Shown in pieces: positions 1-9,958 of a stretch of DNA of 64,000 bases. A model generated the notes under the pieces. That model searched no databases and was not told the origin of the DNA. It saw nothing but the letters and a program-made list of their open reading frames with translations. Location of the stretch: positions 3,162,001 to 3,226,000 of the forward strand of contig LR134135.1 of assembly GCA_900635465.1 (NCBI GenBank), read 5' to 3'. The first letter of the stretch is position 1, and every line of letters starts with the position of its first letter. Source of the DNA: Lelliottia amnigena. GTDB taxonomy: Bacteria > Pseudomonadota > Gammaproteobacteria > Enterobacterales > Enterobacteriaceae. The translations under genes were made by a program, and so were the position numbers.

Positions 1-477
1 CACCATCGGCTGCAGCAGCAGCATCCACAGCTGCGACTTGCGCGCCAGCAAACCGTACTGGAACGCCTGCGTCAGCGCATGAATTTCGCGCTGGATAACC
101 AGCTCAAACGCGCTGTTTCTCGTCAGCAGCGCATGACGCAGCGCCTGAATCAGCAAAACCCGCAGCCAAAAATCTATCGGGCGCAAACCCGTATCCAACA
201 GCTGGAATATCGTCTCGCTGAGAACTTACGCGCACGTTTGAGCACTACGCGAGAACGTTTTGGGAATGCGGTCACCCATCTCGAAGCCGTCAGCCCGCTC
301 TCCACGCTGGCACGTGGCTACAGCGTGACCACAGCGACGGATGGTAAAGTGTTGAAACAGACTAAACAGGTTAAGGCGGGAGATTTGATGACGACCCGCC
401 TGGCTGATGGCTGGGTAGAAAGCGAAGTCAAAGGTATAACGCCTGCCAAAAAAACGCGTAAGAAAAAGCCGGTTTAA
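1..477 (+). CDS. xseA: Exodeoxyribonuclease VII large subunit, C-terminal part (cut by window start)
   Basis: Frame 1 is open from the first base to the stop at 475-477, giving about 158 residues of the C-terminal end of XseA (about 456 aa in E. coli). XseA with XseB forms exonuclease VII, which degrades single-stranded DNA from both ends. The visible part is the long Gln/Arg-rich helical (coiled-coil) section followed by the conserved tail with [13 protein letters not shown] and a Lys/Arg-rich end (KKTRKKKPV). The N-terminal OB fold and catalytic core lie outside the window. Its last 4 bases overlap the stop of yfgJ on the other strand, so the two genes converge. Confidence 0.95.
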   Translation, partial: HHRLQQQHPQLRLARQQTVLERLRQRMNFALDNQLKRAVSRQQRMTQRLNQQNPQPKIYRAQTRIQQLEYRLAENLRARLSTTRERFGNAVTHLEAVSPLSTLARGYSVTTATDGKVLKQTKQVKAGDLMTTRLADGWVESEVKGITPAKKTRKKKPV

Positions 478-689
478 ACCGGCTCAAACTCAACGCGTTT
501 TTTTGAAATCAACCCATGGCCGTTCTGGCAAAAATAATCGATCGCGCCGCAAGCCTTTAAGACCTGAAGAGGCTGATGGCACTCAGGGCAACGCGCCACC
601 AGAGCGATATCGTTACCACAGTTGCCGCAATGCGCCATCCCATTTTCAGGCTCAAGCTTTGCCTGGCACTCCGGACAGATAATCGTCAT
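474..689 (-). CDS. yfgJ: Zinc-ribbon protein YfgJ
   Basis: A 71-residue protein with three CxxC knuckles (CPEC near residue 5, CGNC near 21, CPEC near 34) and two further Cys near 47 and 54, followed by the conserved tail [12 protein letters not shown]. This matches the small zinc-ribbon family typified by E. coli YfgJ (71 aa). The function is unknown; two treble-clef or ribbon zinc sites are expected. It sits between der and xseA as in E. coli and converges with xseA, overlapping it by 4 bases. Confidence 0.9.
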   Translation of the reverse strand: MTIICPECQAKLEPENGMAHCGNCGNDIALVARCPECHQPLQVLKACGAIDYFCQNGHGLISKKRVEFEPV

Positions 690-804
690 TGTGACTCCTC
701 AATTGAATGTTAGTTACACGATCATTCTAACATGGCGTCGTTAACACCCGCTGTAATCCCCTGCGATCATTTAACTGCCCTGACCCATTGTGAATCCCAG
801 CGGA

Positions 805-837
805 TAAAAAAACAAAAAACCCGACAGAGTCGGGTTT
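805..837 (-). terminator. Rho-independent terminator after der
   Basis: Read on the minus strand, a 9-bp perfect stem (817-825 with 829-837, core CCCGAC/GTCGGG, 3-base loop) is followed by an almost uninterrupted T run (805-819 read in reverse). It lies 11 bases beyond the der stop codon and should end the bamB-der transcript. Confidence 0.85.
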
Positions 838-847
838 TATCGCGCAA

Positions 848-2320
848 TTATTTGCTTTTCTTAATGTGCTTAATCAAACGCTTACGCTTACGCATCTGGT
901 TTGGCGTTAGTGTGTTGCGTTTATCCGCAAACGGGTTTTCCCCTTCCTTGAACTGAATTCGGATAGGCGTGCCCATCACATCCAGCGATTTTCGGAAGTA
1001 GTTCATCAGATAGCGTTTGTAGGAATCAGGCAGGTCTTTCACCTGGTTACCGTGAATGACCACGATTGGCGGGTTATAACCACCGGCGTGAGCATACTTC
1101 AGCTTCACACGACGACCACGAACTAACGGCGGCTGATGGTCTTCGGAGGCCATGGTCATAATGCGCGTCAGCATCGCGGTGCTCTGACGACGCGTTGAGC
1201 TGTCGTAGGCTTCACGAACGGATTCGAACAGATTGCCCACACCACTGCCGTGCAGCGCCGAGATAAAGTGTACGCGAGCAAAATCGATAAAGCCCAGACG
1301 GAAGTCCAGCATCTCTTTGACTTGCTCTCTCACATCATTGCTCAGGCCGTCCCACTTGTTGACGACGATAACCAGTGAGCGCCCACTATTGAGGATGAAG
1401 CCCAACAGGGAGAGATCCTGATCGGAGATACCTTCCCGCGCGTCGATAACCAGCATGACCACGTTAGCGTCTTCAATCGCCTGCAGCGTTTTGATAACCG
1501 AGAATTTTTCCACCACATCGGTGATTTTCCCACGTTTACGCACGCCCGCAGTATCAATCAGCACGTATTCGCGCTCATCACGCTGCATCGGGATATAAAT
1601 GCTGTCACGGGTGGTGCCCGGCATGTCATAAACCACGACGCGATCTTCACCAAGTATACGGTTAGTTAGCGTTGACTTACCTACGTTCGGACGGCCGACA
1701 ATCGCCAGCTTGATCGGCAGATCCTGCGGGTTAAAGTCGTCCACAGGCTCTTCTTTACCTTCCGCGGCCTCTTCGAATTGCGCCCAATATGCGGCGTCTT
1801 CGTCAATTTCTTCTGGCGGATTGATTTCGTCAACCCATGGCATCAAAACTGTTTCCAGCAGGCTGGTAACGCCACGACCATGAGAAGCTGCAATTGGATA
1901 GATTTCTCCCAGGCCCAAAGCCCAGAAATCCGCAACAGCCTGATCGGCATCAATACCGTCAGTTTTGTTCGCCACCAGGAAGGTTGGCTTCTCGCGAGAA
2001 CGCAGGTGTTTGGCGATAGCCGTATCGGCTGGCATTAAACCTGCACGGGCATCAACCATGAAAAGCACGATGTCCGCTTCTTCGATTGCCAGCAGAGATT
2101 GTTCCGCCATACGCGTTTCCACGCCGTCTTCTGTACCATCAATACCACCGGTATCGATACAGATAAACTCTCGTCCTTCCACTTCAGCACGACCGTACTT
2201 ACGGTCACGAGTCAGCCCCGGGAAATCCGCAACCAGCGCATCACGGGTGCGTGTTAAACGGTTAAAAAGAGTGGATTTTCCAACGTTCGGGCGCCCGACA
2301 AGCGCGACCACAGGTACCAT
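848..2320 (-). CDS. der: GTPase Der (EngA), ribosome assembly
   Basis: 490 residues, the length of E. coli Der. It has two tandem G domains, each with a Walker A motif GRPNVGKST (residues 9-17 and about 211-219), the switch sequences DFPGLTRD and DMPGTTRD, and the guanine-specificity motifs NKTDG and NKWDG. A C-terminal KH-like domain and a very basic tail ([14 protein letters not shown]) follow. Der is an essential GTPase that binds the 50S subunit late in its maturation. The gene lies downstream of bamB, as in E. coli, with a hairpin between them. Confidence 0.97.
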   Translation of the reverse strand: MVPVVALVGRPNVGKSTLFNRLTRTRDALVADFPGLTRDRKYGRAEVEGREFICIDTGGIDGTEDGVETRMAEQSLLAIEEADIVLFMVDARAGLMPADTAIAKHLRSREKPTFLVANKTDGIDADQAVADFWALGLGEIYPIAASHGRGVTSLLETVLMPWVDEINPPEEIDEDAAYWAQFEEAAEGKEEPVDDFNPQDLPIKLAIVGRPNVGKSTLTNRILGEDRVVVYDMPGTTRDSIYIPMQRDEREYVLIDTAGVRKRGKITDVVEKFSVIKTLQAIEDANVVMLVIDAREGISDQDLSLLGFILNSGRSLVIVVNKWDGLSNDVREQVKEMLDFRLGFIDFARVHFISALHGSGVGNLFESVREAYDSSTRRQSTAMLTRIMTMASEDHQPPLVRGRRVKLKYAHAGGYNPPIVVIHGNQVKDLPDSYKRYLMNYFRKSLDVMGTPIRIQFKEGENPFADKRNTLTPNQMRKRKRLIKHIKKSK

Positions 2321-2379
2321 GTTTGAAGCCTCATAAAATTCAAAATAACGCCGTATTCACGACGTCTATAAAAACAGTA

Positions 2380-2409
2380 AAACGGCTCCTGAGTTAACAG
2401 GAGCCGTTT
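2380..2409 (-). terminator. Hairpin between bamB and der
   Basis: An 11-bp perfect inverted repeat (2380-2390 with 2399-2409, core AACGGCTCCT/AGGAGCCGTT) with an 8-base loop, then a T-rich stretch on the minus strand. It lies in the bamB-der spacer about 20 bases past the frame-corrected end of bamB. It may act as a partial terminator or attenuator, since der has little room for its own promoter. Confidence 0.65.
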
Positions 2410-2430
2410 ATTATACTACAAACGCTACGA

Positions 2431-3610
2431 TTAACGCGTGATTGCGTACAGCGTTCCGTCTTTTGCCTGGATCAGCAGCTTGCCATCCGCAACAACAGGG
2501 GTCGGTCAGGAATCCTGAACTATCGACTTTCTCCTGCGCCACAAAGCGTCCGTTTTCTGGATCAATCCAGTGCATGTAACCTTCGCTATCACCCACGACC
2601 AGGCTGCCATTATACAGCGCCGGTGCAGTCAGCAGACGGTGCAGCAGATCGCTTTGCGTCCACAGCGTAACGCCGCCATCGGTGTTCAGCGCCAGCAGGC
2701 GATCGTTCTGATCAACCAGATAAATGCGATTACCTTCAACGACGAAATCATTCACAGAACCCAGCTCACGTTTCCACATGACCTGGCCGCTGCGCAGATC
2801 CAACGCCGTCAGGTTACCGTTATAAGCCAGCGCATAAACCACATTGTCGACAATGACTGGGGTGGTATCAACATCGCTCAGGCGGTCGATTTCAGTCGGA
2901 CCTGTAGCCTGAGAAATACGCTGCTGCCAAATCATCTGTCCTTGCTGCATCAGTACGGCGCTCACGCGGCCGTTGTCACCGCCCACGATTGCTGCACCAA
3001 AAGCCGTAGCCGGAGCAGATTCACCGCGCAGAGAAAGTGATGGCATGTCCAGGTTAACGGTCCATTTCACGGCACCGTCAGCCTCGTTCAGCGCTTGCAA
3101 TTGACCATTGCTGGTGTGAATCAGCACAACACCGTCACTGACGACAGGACGTGACAGCGCTTCACCCGCAACGCGAGATTGCCACGCGATGGAGCCATCG
3201 CTGGTGTTCAGCGCATAAACCTGGGCTTTTTCGCTACCGACATAAACGTGTCCGCCGGAAACGGTCAAACCGCCAGAGAGCAGCGCAGGTGCACGAGAGA
3301 ACCAACCGTCTTTTTCTGCCAGGTTCACAGACCAGACTTCTTTACCGTCATCAGCATTAAATGCGCGAACAGTGCCTTTGCGATCAGCCGCGTAGACAAC
3401 GTTGTCTGCAAATGCTGGATGCAGATTGGAGTAGAAATCACCAATACCGCTACCCACAGAAGAACTCCACGCGGTGGAGGGGGTAAATTGGTTTTCAACG
3501 GTTGGCAACGGTGACATTTTTACAACATCTTCTTCGCCACTGAACAGTGAACAGCCGCTCAATAACGTAACGGAAAGCAGTCCTGGCAGAAGTAATTTAC
3601 GCAATTGCAT
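2431..3610 (-). pseudogene. bamB: Outer-membrane assembly lipoprotein BamB, frameshifted near its 3' end
   Basis: BamB is the beta-propeller lipoprotein of the BamABCDE complex that inserts outer-membrane beta-barrels. The reading frame starts at 3610 with a lipoprotein signal (lipobox LLSGC, Cys about residue 20) and continues through PQQ-type propeller repeats. In the read frame the end becomes unrelated sequence after VDSSGFLTDP, running to a stop at 2411. Removing one G from the GGGG run at 2498-2501 restores a tail ending in LLIQAKDGTLYAITR, a stop at 2431 and a 392-residue protein, the E. coli length. Only the last blade (about 23 codons) is affected. The gene follows yfgM by 10 bases. 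A sequencing error is the simplest reading; a real frameshift would remove the closing propeller strand. Confidence 0.93.
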
Positions 3611-3620
3611 CGGGTCCCTC

Positions 3621-4241
3621 TCAGACGGACAAATTATTTATTTTCATCTGCATCATTTCGCTCAGCGCAGGTGAGGCGTTACTTTTCACGCCTGATTCCC
3701 ACGCGCTGCGCGCGCCTTGTTTGTCGCCTTTGCTCAGCAGAGCTTCACCGCGCAGGTCAGCTACAATGGCTGCAAAACCTTCGCCTTTAATGGTGTCGAG
3801 CGTTTTCAACGCATCGTCAGCCTTTTTCTGCTGAACCTGAATACGGGCAAGACGCAGATTGATCACCGCTTTCAGATTATCATCGCTCGTCGCAGAGAGA
3901 CCCTGCTGGAGCTGCGCAGCCGCTTTATCCAGTTCGTTCTTATCAACGAATTGTTGAGCAACTTCAAGCGACGCAAGTGCGCCGTAGATGTTTTTATTGT
4001 CAGCAGCGAATTTTTTCAGCGGCCGTCAGCGTTTGAGGCTGATCGGCGCGAATTGCGCTAACGGTATTTTCGTAAGCCAGGGAAGCGCCACGCGCGGAAT
4101 CAGCCTGATGGCTGTTCCAGTAACGCCAGCCCATCAGCGCGCCCACACCTAAAATCACACCAACAGCCAGGGCTTTGCCGTTTTCAGCAAAAAAGCGTTT
4201 AACCGCATCAACCTGGTCGTTTCGTTCTCGTACATTTCCAC
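3621..4241 (-). pseudogene. yfgM: SecYEG-associated TPR protein YfgM (ancillary SecYEG translocon subunit), two frameshifts
   Basis: YfgM is a single-pass inner-membrane protein with a periplasmic TPR domain that works with PpiD at the SecYEG translocon. The sequence reads GTG GAA ATG TAC GAG from 4241. One base is then missing (TTT at 4220-4222 where TTTT is expected), and one is extra (TTTTTT at 4011-4016 where five are expected). With both repaired, the product is 206 aa as in E. coli. It has a membrane segment near residues 24-42 (AVGVILGVGALMGW) and the C-terminal segment ending ALSEMMQMKINNLSV, which is open as a separate 81-residue frame from 3866. It is placed between hisS (13-base gap) and bamB (10-base gap), a single operon. 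The GTG start is inferred from alignment with E. coli MEIYENEN. Confidence 0.9.
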
Positions 4242-4254
4242 GCCGTTCTTCCCC

Positions 4255-5529
4255 TTAGCCCAGTAAAGTGCGCAAGTGCGCCGCAACGCCATCCTGCGTT
4301 ACCGTTGTTTGCTCACCAGAGCGCAGGTCTTTCACCACGACTTCACCAGCGGCCACTTCGGACTCACCCAGTACCAGTGCAACACTTGCGCCCCATTTAT
4401 CAGCACGGGCAAACTGTTTTTTGAAGTTGCCACCACCGTGGTTGGTCATCAGTTTAACGCCCGGTAGCGCATCGCGCACACGTTCGGCAAACTGCATGGC
4501 CGCAGACTGCGTGTCCGCACCTGAAGCGACCAGGTATATATCGACAACGGATTCTGCTTTAAATTCCGGATTAACTGCCTGAACCAGCAAAACAAGTCGC
4601 TCAAGGCCCATCGCGAAACCAACTGCCGGCGCAGCGCGACCACCCAGTTGCTCGACCAGACCGTCATAACGCCCACCAGCGCAGACAGTGCCCTGCGAGC
4701 CGAGGCTGGTGGTCACCCACTCAAACACGGTGCGGTTATAATAATCCAGGCCACGCACCAGACGCTGATTTACGGTGTACGCAATGCCAGCGGCTTCAAG
4801 CAATTTACACAGCCCTGCGAAATGCTCGCGAGACTCTTCGTCGAGATAATCACCCAGCGCAGGTGCATCGTTCAACAGTGCCTGAACATCCGGATTCTTG
4901 GAATCAAGAACGCGCAGCGGGTTGCTGTACATGCGACGCTGGCAATCTTCGTCAAGCTTGTCCTTATGCTGTTCGAGGAACGCAACCAGTGCATCACGGT
5001 AGTTCGCACGCGCTTCAAGGGATCCGATTGAGTTCAACTCCAGCGCAACGTGCTGAGAAATCCCCAGCTCGCGCCACCAGCGCGCCGTCAGCATGATCAG
5101 TTCAGCGTCAATATCCGGGCCTTGCAGACCGAACACTTCGACACCCAGCTGGTTAAACTGGCGGTAACGGCCTTTTTGAGGACGTTCGTGACGGAACATT
5201 GGGCCGATATACCACAGGCGCTGCTCCTGATTGTACAGAAGACCATGTTCGATGCCGGCACGTACGCAGCCCGCCGTTCCCTCAGGACGCAGCGTCAGGC
5301 TATCGCCATTACGGTCCTCAAAGGTATACATCTCTTTTTCAACGACGTCGGTCACTTCACCAATCGCGCGTTTAAATAACGGGGTCTGCTCTACAATCGG
5401 CAAACGGATTTCACTATAACCGTAGCTGCCGAGCACCTGTTTCAGTGTGCCTTCAATGCGCTGCCAGATGGCGGTTTCGCCAGGCAGATAATCGTTCATG
5501 CCGCGAATGGCTTGAATGTTTTTTGCCAC
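4255..5529 (-). CDS. hisS: Histidine--tRNA ligase
   Basis: Class II aminoacyl-tRNA synthetase that charges tRNA-His. With a GTG start at 5529 the protein is 424 aa and begins (V/M)[17 protein letters not shown], as in E. coli. An upstream ATG at 5577 would add 16 residues without counterpart, so it was not chosen; AGAGAATAA just upstream of the GTG can serve as ribosome binding site. Visible signatures are the motif 2 region [14 protein letters not shown], the histidine-specific block [12 protein letters not shown] and motif 3 ([12 protein letters not shown]). A C-terminal anticodon-binding domain follows. It is in the rodZ-ispG-hisS-yfgM-bamB-der run. Confidence 0.97.
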   Translation of the reverse strand: MAKNIQAIRGMNDYLPGETAIWQRIEGTLKQVLGSYGYSEIRLPIVEQTPLFKRAIGEVTDVVEKEMYTFEDRNGDSLTLRPEGTAGCVRAGIEHGLLYNQEQRLWYIGPMFRHERPQKGRYRQFNQLGVEVFGLQGPDIDAELIMLTARWWRELGISQHVALELNSIGSLEARANYRDALVAFLEQHKDKLDEDCQRRMYSNPLRVLDSKNPDVQALLNDAPALGDYLDEESREHFAGLCKLLEAAGIAYTVNQRLVRGLDYYNRTVFEWVTTSLGSQGTVCAGGRYDGLVEQLGGRAAPAVGFAMGLERLVLLVQAVNPEFKAESVVDIYLVASGADTQSAAMQFAERVRDALPGVKLMTNHGGGNFKKQFARADKWGASVALVLGESEVAAGEVVVKDLRSGEQTTVTQDGVAAHLRTLLG

Positions 5530-5608
5530 GTTTATTCTCTTTCTATATACAAAAAAGAACCCTAAGAATGGGTTCAATCATACATGGGAAGCACCGCTTC
5601 CCATCACG

Positions 5609-6727
5609 TTATTTCTCGATCTGCTGAATGCTGATGCGCTGCGCTTCATCCAGTATTGTCGCTTTCGCTCGGATGCGGGCTTCAAGCTGATCGATCATGT
5701 CGTTATTATCAAGACGATCCTTACGAATACCATCTTCATAAAGGCCACTTTTCTTGTTGCCGCCAGTCACCCCGAGGGTAGACACCAGCGCTTCACCAGG
5801 ACCGTTAACGACACAACCAATGATCGAAACATCCATTGGCGTAATGAGATCTTCGAGACGTTGCTCGAGCGCATTTACCGTACCAATAACGTCAAACTCC
5901 TGACGTGAACAGGTTGGGCACGCGATAAAGTTGATGCCGCGCGCGCGGATGCGCAGTGATTTCAAAATATCGAAACCAACTTTGATCTCTTCGACCGGAT
6001 CGGCCGCTAACGACACGCGTAACGTGTCGCCGATGCCTTCGGATAGTAACAGTCCCAAACCAATGGCCGATTTAACGGAACCGCTACGCAAGCCACCGGC
6101 TTCCGTGATCCCAAGGTGCAGCGGCTGTTCGATCTGTTTTGCCAGCAAACGATAGGATTCGACCGCCAGAAACACATCAGACGCCTTAACGCTCACTTTG
6201 AACTGGTCAAAGTTAAGACGATCAAGATGATCGACATGACGCATAGCTGATTCCAGCAGCGCCTGCGGGGTAGGTTCGCCGTATTTTTCCTGCAGATCTT
6301 TTTCCAGCGATCCGGCGTTAACGCCGATGCGGATAGGAATATTTTTATCGCGGGCACAATCCACTACCGCGCGGATACGCTCTTCGCTACCGATATTACC
6401 CGGATTAATACGCAGGCAATCGACGCCGTATTCCGCCACTTTTAGCGCAATGCGATAGTCGAAGTGGATATCAGCAACCAGCGGAACATTGACCTGTTGC
6501 TTGATGAGTTTGAATGCTTCAGCCGCATCCATTGTCGGCACGGAAACGCGAACAATATCCGCCCCTACGCGCTCTAATGCTTTGATTTGATTAACTGTCG
6601 CAGCAACATCCGTGGTACGGGTGTTGGTCATCGACTGGACGGCGATAGGTGCACCATCGCCAATCGGCACATTCCCAACGTAGATCCGTTTGGATTTCCT
6701 ACGCTGAATCGGAGCCTGGTTATGCAT
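5609..6727 (-). CDS. ispG: 4-hydroxy-3-methylbut-2-enyl diphosphate synthase (flavodoxin)
   Basis: 372 aa. IspG (GcpE) carries out the penultimate step of the MEP isoprenoid pathway, converting MEcPP to HMBPP with a 4Fe-4S cluster. The N-terminal two thirds is a TIM barrel ([20 protein letters not shown]). The cluster-binding C-terminal domain shows [11 protein letters not shown] with two Cys and [10 protein letters not shown] with the third Cys and the Glu ligand. It lies 26 bases downstream of rodZ in the same operon. It depends on Fe-S clusters from the isc operon found at 24-30 kb. Confidence 0.97.
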   Translation of the reverse strand: MHNQAPIQRRKSKRIYVGNVPIGDGAPIAVQSMTNTRTTDVAATVNQIKALERVGADIVRVSVPTMDAAEAFKLIKQQVNVPLVADIHFDYRIALKVAEYGVDCLRINPGNIGSEERIRAVVDCARDKNIPIRIGVNAGSLEKDLQEKYGEPTPQALLESAMRHVDHLDRLNFDQFKVSVKASDVFLAVESYRLLAKQIEQPLHLGITEAGGLRSGSVKSAIGLGLLLSEGIGDTLRVSLAADPVEEIKVGFDILKSLRIRARGINFIACPTCSRQEFDVIGTVNALEQRLEDLITPMDVSIIGCVVNGPGEALVSTLGVTGGNKKSGLYEDGIRKDRLDNNDMIDQLEARIRAKATILDEAQRISIQQIEK

Positions 6728-6753
6728 GAAAAGTCTCCCGCGTTACTCGCCTG

Positions 6754-7764
6754 TTACTGTGCTGCAGATTGTTCGGCACTAACGGTAAGACGCGCAACCT
6801 GGTTTGTTCTGATAAAACGGCTCAGATCGACAGGTTTACCTTGATACTGGATCTGTACCGCAGATGGAGCGCCGATTTTAAGCTTATACGGTGCCTGACC
6901 CGTTAGATTTAACGTGCCATCTTTACGCTGCAAACCGCTGAACAGCTTTTTACCTGTCGCGTCTGTCACTTCAAGCCAGCAGTCGGCGGAGAAGTTCATG
7001 ACCAGCGCGTTGGCATCGGTAGCCGTTGCAGCAACGCCAGCCTGATCGGTAGGCAGTGGCTGAGCAGCGTTAGTATTATCCGTCGTTGTGGGCGTTGCCG
7101 CCGGTGCAGCATCAACATTTGCTTGAGAAGGCGAAACCACTGCGTTTTGCGCAGTCGTCTGATCTGGCGTCATTGTCGGCGCTGGAGTCTGGACAGGTTC
7201 AACAGTCTGAGAGTCCGTCGCAGCGGTTTGAGGTTCACTTGACGTCGAAGCGCTGTCGGTGTTTAACGGCACGCTTTGCGCGCCGTTGTTACCGGAATTA
7301 TTCAATGCCGCTGAAGATTGATCGGCCATGGTGGTGATCTCTTCCTGCTGCGCTTTGTGGTTTTGCCACCACCAGGCGCCGGTCAGGCCGATAACCACAA
7401 ACAGAACCAGCCAGGTAAAGCTCATTAACCAGCCGTCACGTTTTTTACGACGTTTGCCCAGAGAGAAGGTCTGCATCGGAGCGACTTTCGCCGCGCGAAC
7501 CGGTGCATGCTTTTCCATCATCGGCAACAGTTCTTCTTCGGGAATATGCACCAGTTTTGCATAAGAGCGGATGTAACCACGCAGAAACGTTGAAGCAAGA
7601 TCGGCGGGTGCCTTATCTTCTTCAATATCGCGTACCGTGGAAACTTTCAGGCACAAGCGTTCTGCAACAGCTTGCTGGCTGAGTCCGAGTTGTTCACGGG
7701 CGTTGCGAAGACGAACGCCAGTGGAGAGTGCTTCAGTTTTATCGTGAGTGGCTTCAGTATTCAT
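6754..7764 (-). CDS. rodZ: Cytoskeleton protein RodZ
   Basis: 336 aa, similar to E. coli RodZ (337 aa). RodZ is a bitopic inner-membrane protein that links MreB filaments to the cell-wall elongation machinery. The order is an N-terminal cytoplasmic helix-turn-helix domain of Cro/CI type (about 15-85, with [12 protein letters not shown]), a basic juxtamembrane patch (KRRKKR), one membrane helix (about 112-131) and a Thr/Gln/Ala/Pro-rich periplasmic linker. A C-terminal beta domain (about 250-330, [20 protein letters not shown]) closes the protein. It heads the rodZ-ispG-hisS-yfgM-bamB-der run; 292 bases separate it from rlmN upstream, in which I see no firm signal. Confidence 0.96.
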   Translation of the reverse strand: MNTEATHDKTEALSTGVRLRNAREQLGLSQQAVAERLCLKVSTVRDIEEDKAPADLASTFLRGYIRSYAKLVHIPEEELLPMMEKHAPVRAAKVAPMQTFSLGKRRKKRDGWLMSFTWLVLFVVIGLTGAWWWQNHKAQQEEITTMADQSSAALNNSGNNGAQSVPLNTDSASTSSEPQTAATDSQTVEPVQTPAPTMTPDQTTAQNAVVSPSQANVDAAPAATPTTTDNTNAAQPLPTDQAGVAATATDANALVMNFSADCWLEVTDATGKKLFSGLQRKDGTLNLTGQAPYKLKIGAPSAVQIQYQGKPVDLSRFIRTNQVARLTVSAEQSAAQ

Positions 7765-8056
7765 TCGCTACAACTACTGGTACGTGTAAATTAGGATTCA
7801 GGTGCCGGTCAGACACAATGCCACCCGCACCGCGAAACTTCTGGTCAATTAACCTTAGACAGACAGTATAGGACTGCCAGGCCTTAGTTTACAGTGCAGC
7901 TCAACTCGCGAAGCTAAACTGTTGTTACGACGTTACATACTGCCTTAAAGTCGTCAGAAACGCACCGTAATTATTAAGTGATTACAATGAATCTGACTGA
8001 TTATTCAGTAAGCTAATGCTTCACGACGCAAAGCATGCGCCGTGACTGCATAATAA

Positions 8057-9223
8057 TCAAACAGCTTTAACGTCGATCGTCTCACCCTGCATACGCTTAC
8101 GCAACGTGCGTTTGGTACGGTCAATCACGTCGCCCGCCAGCTGTCCGCAGGCTGCATCAATGTCATCGCCACGGGTTTTACGCACGATAGTGGTAAACCC
8201 ATAATCCATCAGCACTTTGGAGAAACGGTCGATACGGCTGTTCGAGCTACGTCCATATGGCGCACCCGGGAACGGGTTCCATGGGATCAGGTTGATTTTA
8301 CACGGTGTGTCTTTAAGCAGCTCAGCCAGCTGATGTGCATGATCGGTTTCATCATTCACATGATCCAACATCACGTACTCGATAGTGACACGGCCCTGAT
8401 TCGCATTGGACTTCGCAAGGTAGCGGCGCACGGCAGCGAGGAAGGTTTCGATATTGTACTTTTTGTTAACCGGTACAATTTCATCACGGATTTCATCGTT
8501 GGGTGCATGCAAAGAAATCGCCAGCGCAACGTCAATCATGTCGCCCAGCTTATCCAGCGCAGGGACAACGCCAGACGTAGAGAGCGTCACGCGTCGTTTG
8601 GACAGGCCAAAACCGAAATCGTCCAGCATGATTTCCATCGCTGGAACGACGTTGGTCAGGTTCAGCAGCGGCTCACCCATGCCCATCATCACCACATTGG
8701 TGATAGGACGAGTGCCCGTAACTTTGGCCGCGCCAACGATTTTCGCTGCGCGCCAGACCTGGCCGATAATTTCAGAAACGCGCAGGTTGCGGTTAAAGCC
8801 CTGCTGCGCCGTTGAACAGAATTTGCACTCAAGTGCACACCCCACCTGAGAGGAGACGCACAGCGTCGCACGATCTTCTTCCGGGATATACACCGTTTCA
8901 ACACGCTGATCGCCTACTGCAATCGCCCATTTGATGGTGCCGTCGGCAGAGCGTTGCTCTTCGACCACTTCAGGAGCGCGGATTTCAGCCACTTCTTTCA
9001 GCTTATTGCGCAGCACTTTGTTGATGTCCGTCATGTCATCAAAGTTATCGCTGCAATAATGGTACATCCACTTCATGACCTGGTCGGCACGAAACGGCTT
9101 TTCGCCCATTTCCAGAAAGAACTCGCGCATCTGCTGACGGTTCAGATCCAGCAGGTTGATTTTTCCATTTTTATTGGGAACCGCGACAGTGGCGACTTCG
9201 GAGGTATTCACTAATTCAGACAT
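8057..9223 (-). CDS. rlmN: Dual-specificity 23S rRNA/tRNA (adenine-C2)-methyltransferase RlmN
   Basis: 388 aa radical-SAM enzyme that methylates C2 of A2503 in 23S rRNA and A37 in some tRNAs. The CX3CX2C cluster motif is visible in [23 protein letters not shown] follows, and near the C-terminus AACGQLAGD contains the Cys that becomes methyl-cysteine in the ping-pong mechanism. The N-terminal helical accessory domain includes [18 protein letters not shown]. Order rlmN-rodZ downstream and ndk upstream is as in E. coli. Confidence 0.97.
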   Translation of the reverse strand: MSELVNTSEVATVAVPNKNGKINLLDLNRQQMREFFLEMGEKPFRADQVMKWMYHYCSDNFDDMTDINKVLRNKLKEVAEIRAPEVVEEQRSADGTIKWAIAVGDQRVETVYIPEEDRATLCVSSQVGCALECKFCSTAQQGFNRNLRVSEIIGQVWRAAKIVGAAKVTGTRPITNVVMMGMGEPLLNLTNVVPAMEIMLDDFGFGLSKRRVTLSTSGVVPALDKLGDMIDVALAISLHAPNDEIRDEIVPVNKKYNIETFLAAVRRYLAKSNANQGRVTIEYVMLDHVNDETDHAHQLAELLKDTPCKINLIPWNPFPGAPYGRSSNSRIDRFSKVLMDYGFTTIVRKTRGDDIDAACGQLAGDVIDRTKRTLRKRMQGETIDVKAV

Positions 9224-9268
9224 AGTATTTTCCGGCCTCGTTGTTACACGTTATGGCCCGTGGAGGGT

Positions 9269-9311
9269 TAAAAAGAAACGCCCCGGTGAGCAGTCTGCTC
9301 TTCCGGGGCGT
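9269..9311 (-). terminator. Rho-independent terminator after ndk
   Basis: A long GC-rich hairpin: ACGCCCCGG at 9278-9286 pairs with CCGGGGCGT at 9303-9311, with an inner GAGCAG/CTGCTC pairing. On the minus strand it is followed by a T-rich run (9269-9278 in reverse). It lies between ndk and rlmN and should separate their transcripts. Confidence 0.85.
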
Positions 9312-9370
9312 AGCATTGTACAAATTCTGGCGCAGGGATGCCACGTTTGCACGCAGCATTTACGAAAAAA

Positions 9371-9802
9371 TTAACGTGTGCGTGGGCACACTTCGCCTTC
9401 ACCAAAGAAATAGGCGATTTCGCGCGCGGCAGATTCCACTGAATCAGAGCCGTGAGTTCCGTTCTCAGTGAAGCTATCCGCATAATCAGCACGCAGAGTA
9501 CCCGCCAGGGCGTTAGCCGGGTTGGTTGCACCCAGCAGATCGCGGTGACGCTGTACTGCATTTTCGCTTTCCAGCACAGAAACAACGATCGGGCCGGAAG
9601 TCATGAACTCCACCAGACCGTCGAAGAAAGGTTTACCGTCATGCTCTGCATAGAAGCCGCGAGCCTGTTCAACGGTCAGATGCAGCATTTTAGTGCCAAC
9701 GATTTTGAACCCTGCAGATTCAAAGCGAGCAAAGATGCTGCCAATAACGTTTTTTGCCACCGCGTTTGGCTTAATGATGGAAAAAGTACGTTCAATAGTC
9801 AT
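9371..9802 (-). CDS. ndk: Nucleoside diphosphate kinase
   Basis: 143 aa, the E. coli length. Ndk transfers the gamma phosphate between nucleoside triphosphates and diphosphates through a phospho-histidine. The catalytic His is in [20 protein letters not shown] near residue 117. The N-terminal [18 protein letters not shown] is the family's nucleotide-fold start, and the tail [11 protein letters not shown] matches E. coli. It is monocistronic in appearance, with its own promoter-like sequence upstream and a strong terminator downstream. Confidence 0.98.
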   Translation of the reverse strand: MTIERTFSIIKPNAVAKNVIGSIFARFESAGFKIVGTKMLHLTVEQARGFYAEHDGKPFFDGLVEFMTSGPIVVSVLESENAVQRHRDLLGATNPANALAGTLRADYADSFTENGTHGSDSVESAAREIAYFFGEGEVCPRTR

Positions 9803-9858
9803 GATAACCCCTGTAATTTGTTCTGTTGTTTTGCATACGTCTGTATGACCTGGCGCGG

Positions 9859-9887
9859 ATTATAGAGAGCATTAGTCCTATTGCCTA
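9859..9887 (-). promoter_or_regulatory. Candidate sigma-70 promoter of ndk
   Basis: On the minus strand a perfect -10 TATAAT (9859-9864) is preceded after 17 bases by TAGGCA (9882-9887), four of six matches to the -35 consensus. It lies 57 bases upstream of the ndk start in the ndk-pbpC spacer. Confidence 0.55.
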
Positions 9888-9958
9888 TGGATCTAAGTAA
9901 CATTTTTTTAAAATAAGACGAGCTTTAGCAACAGACCCTATCGCCCATTTGATTTTGT

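Noticed and set aside
5530..5577. A longer N-terminus for HisS from an upstream ATG
   Set aside because: The 16 extra residues ([16 protein letters not shown]) have no counterpart; the GTG at 5529 gives the family's usual start.
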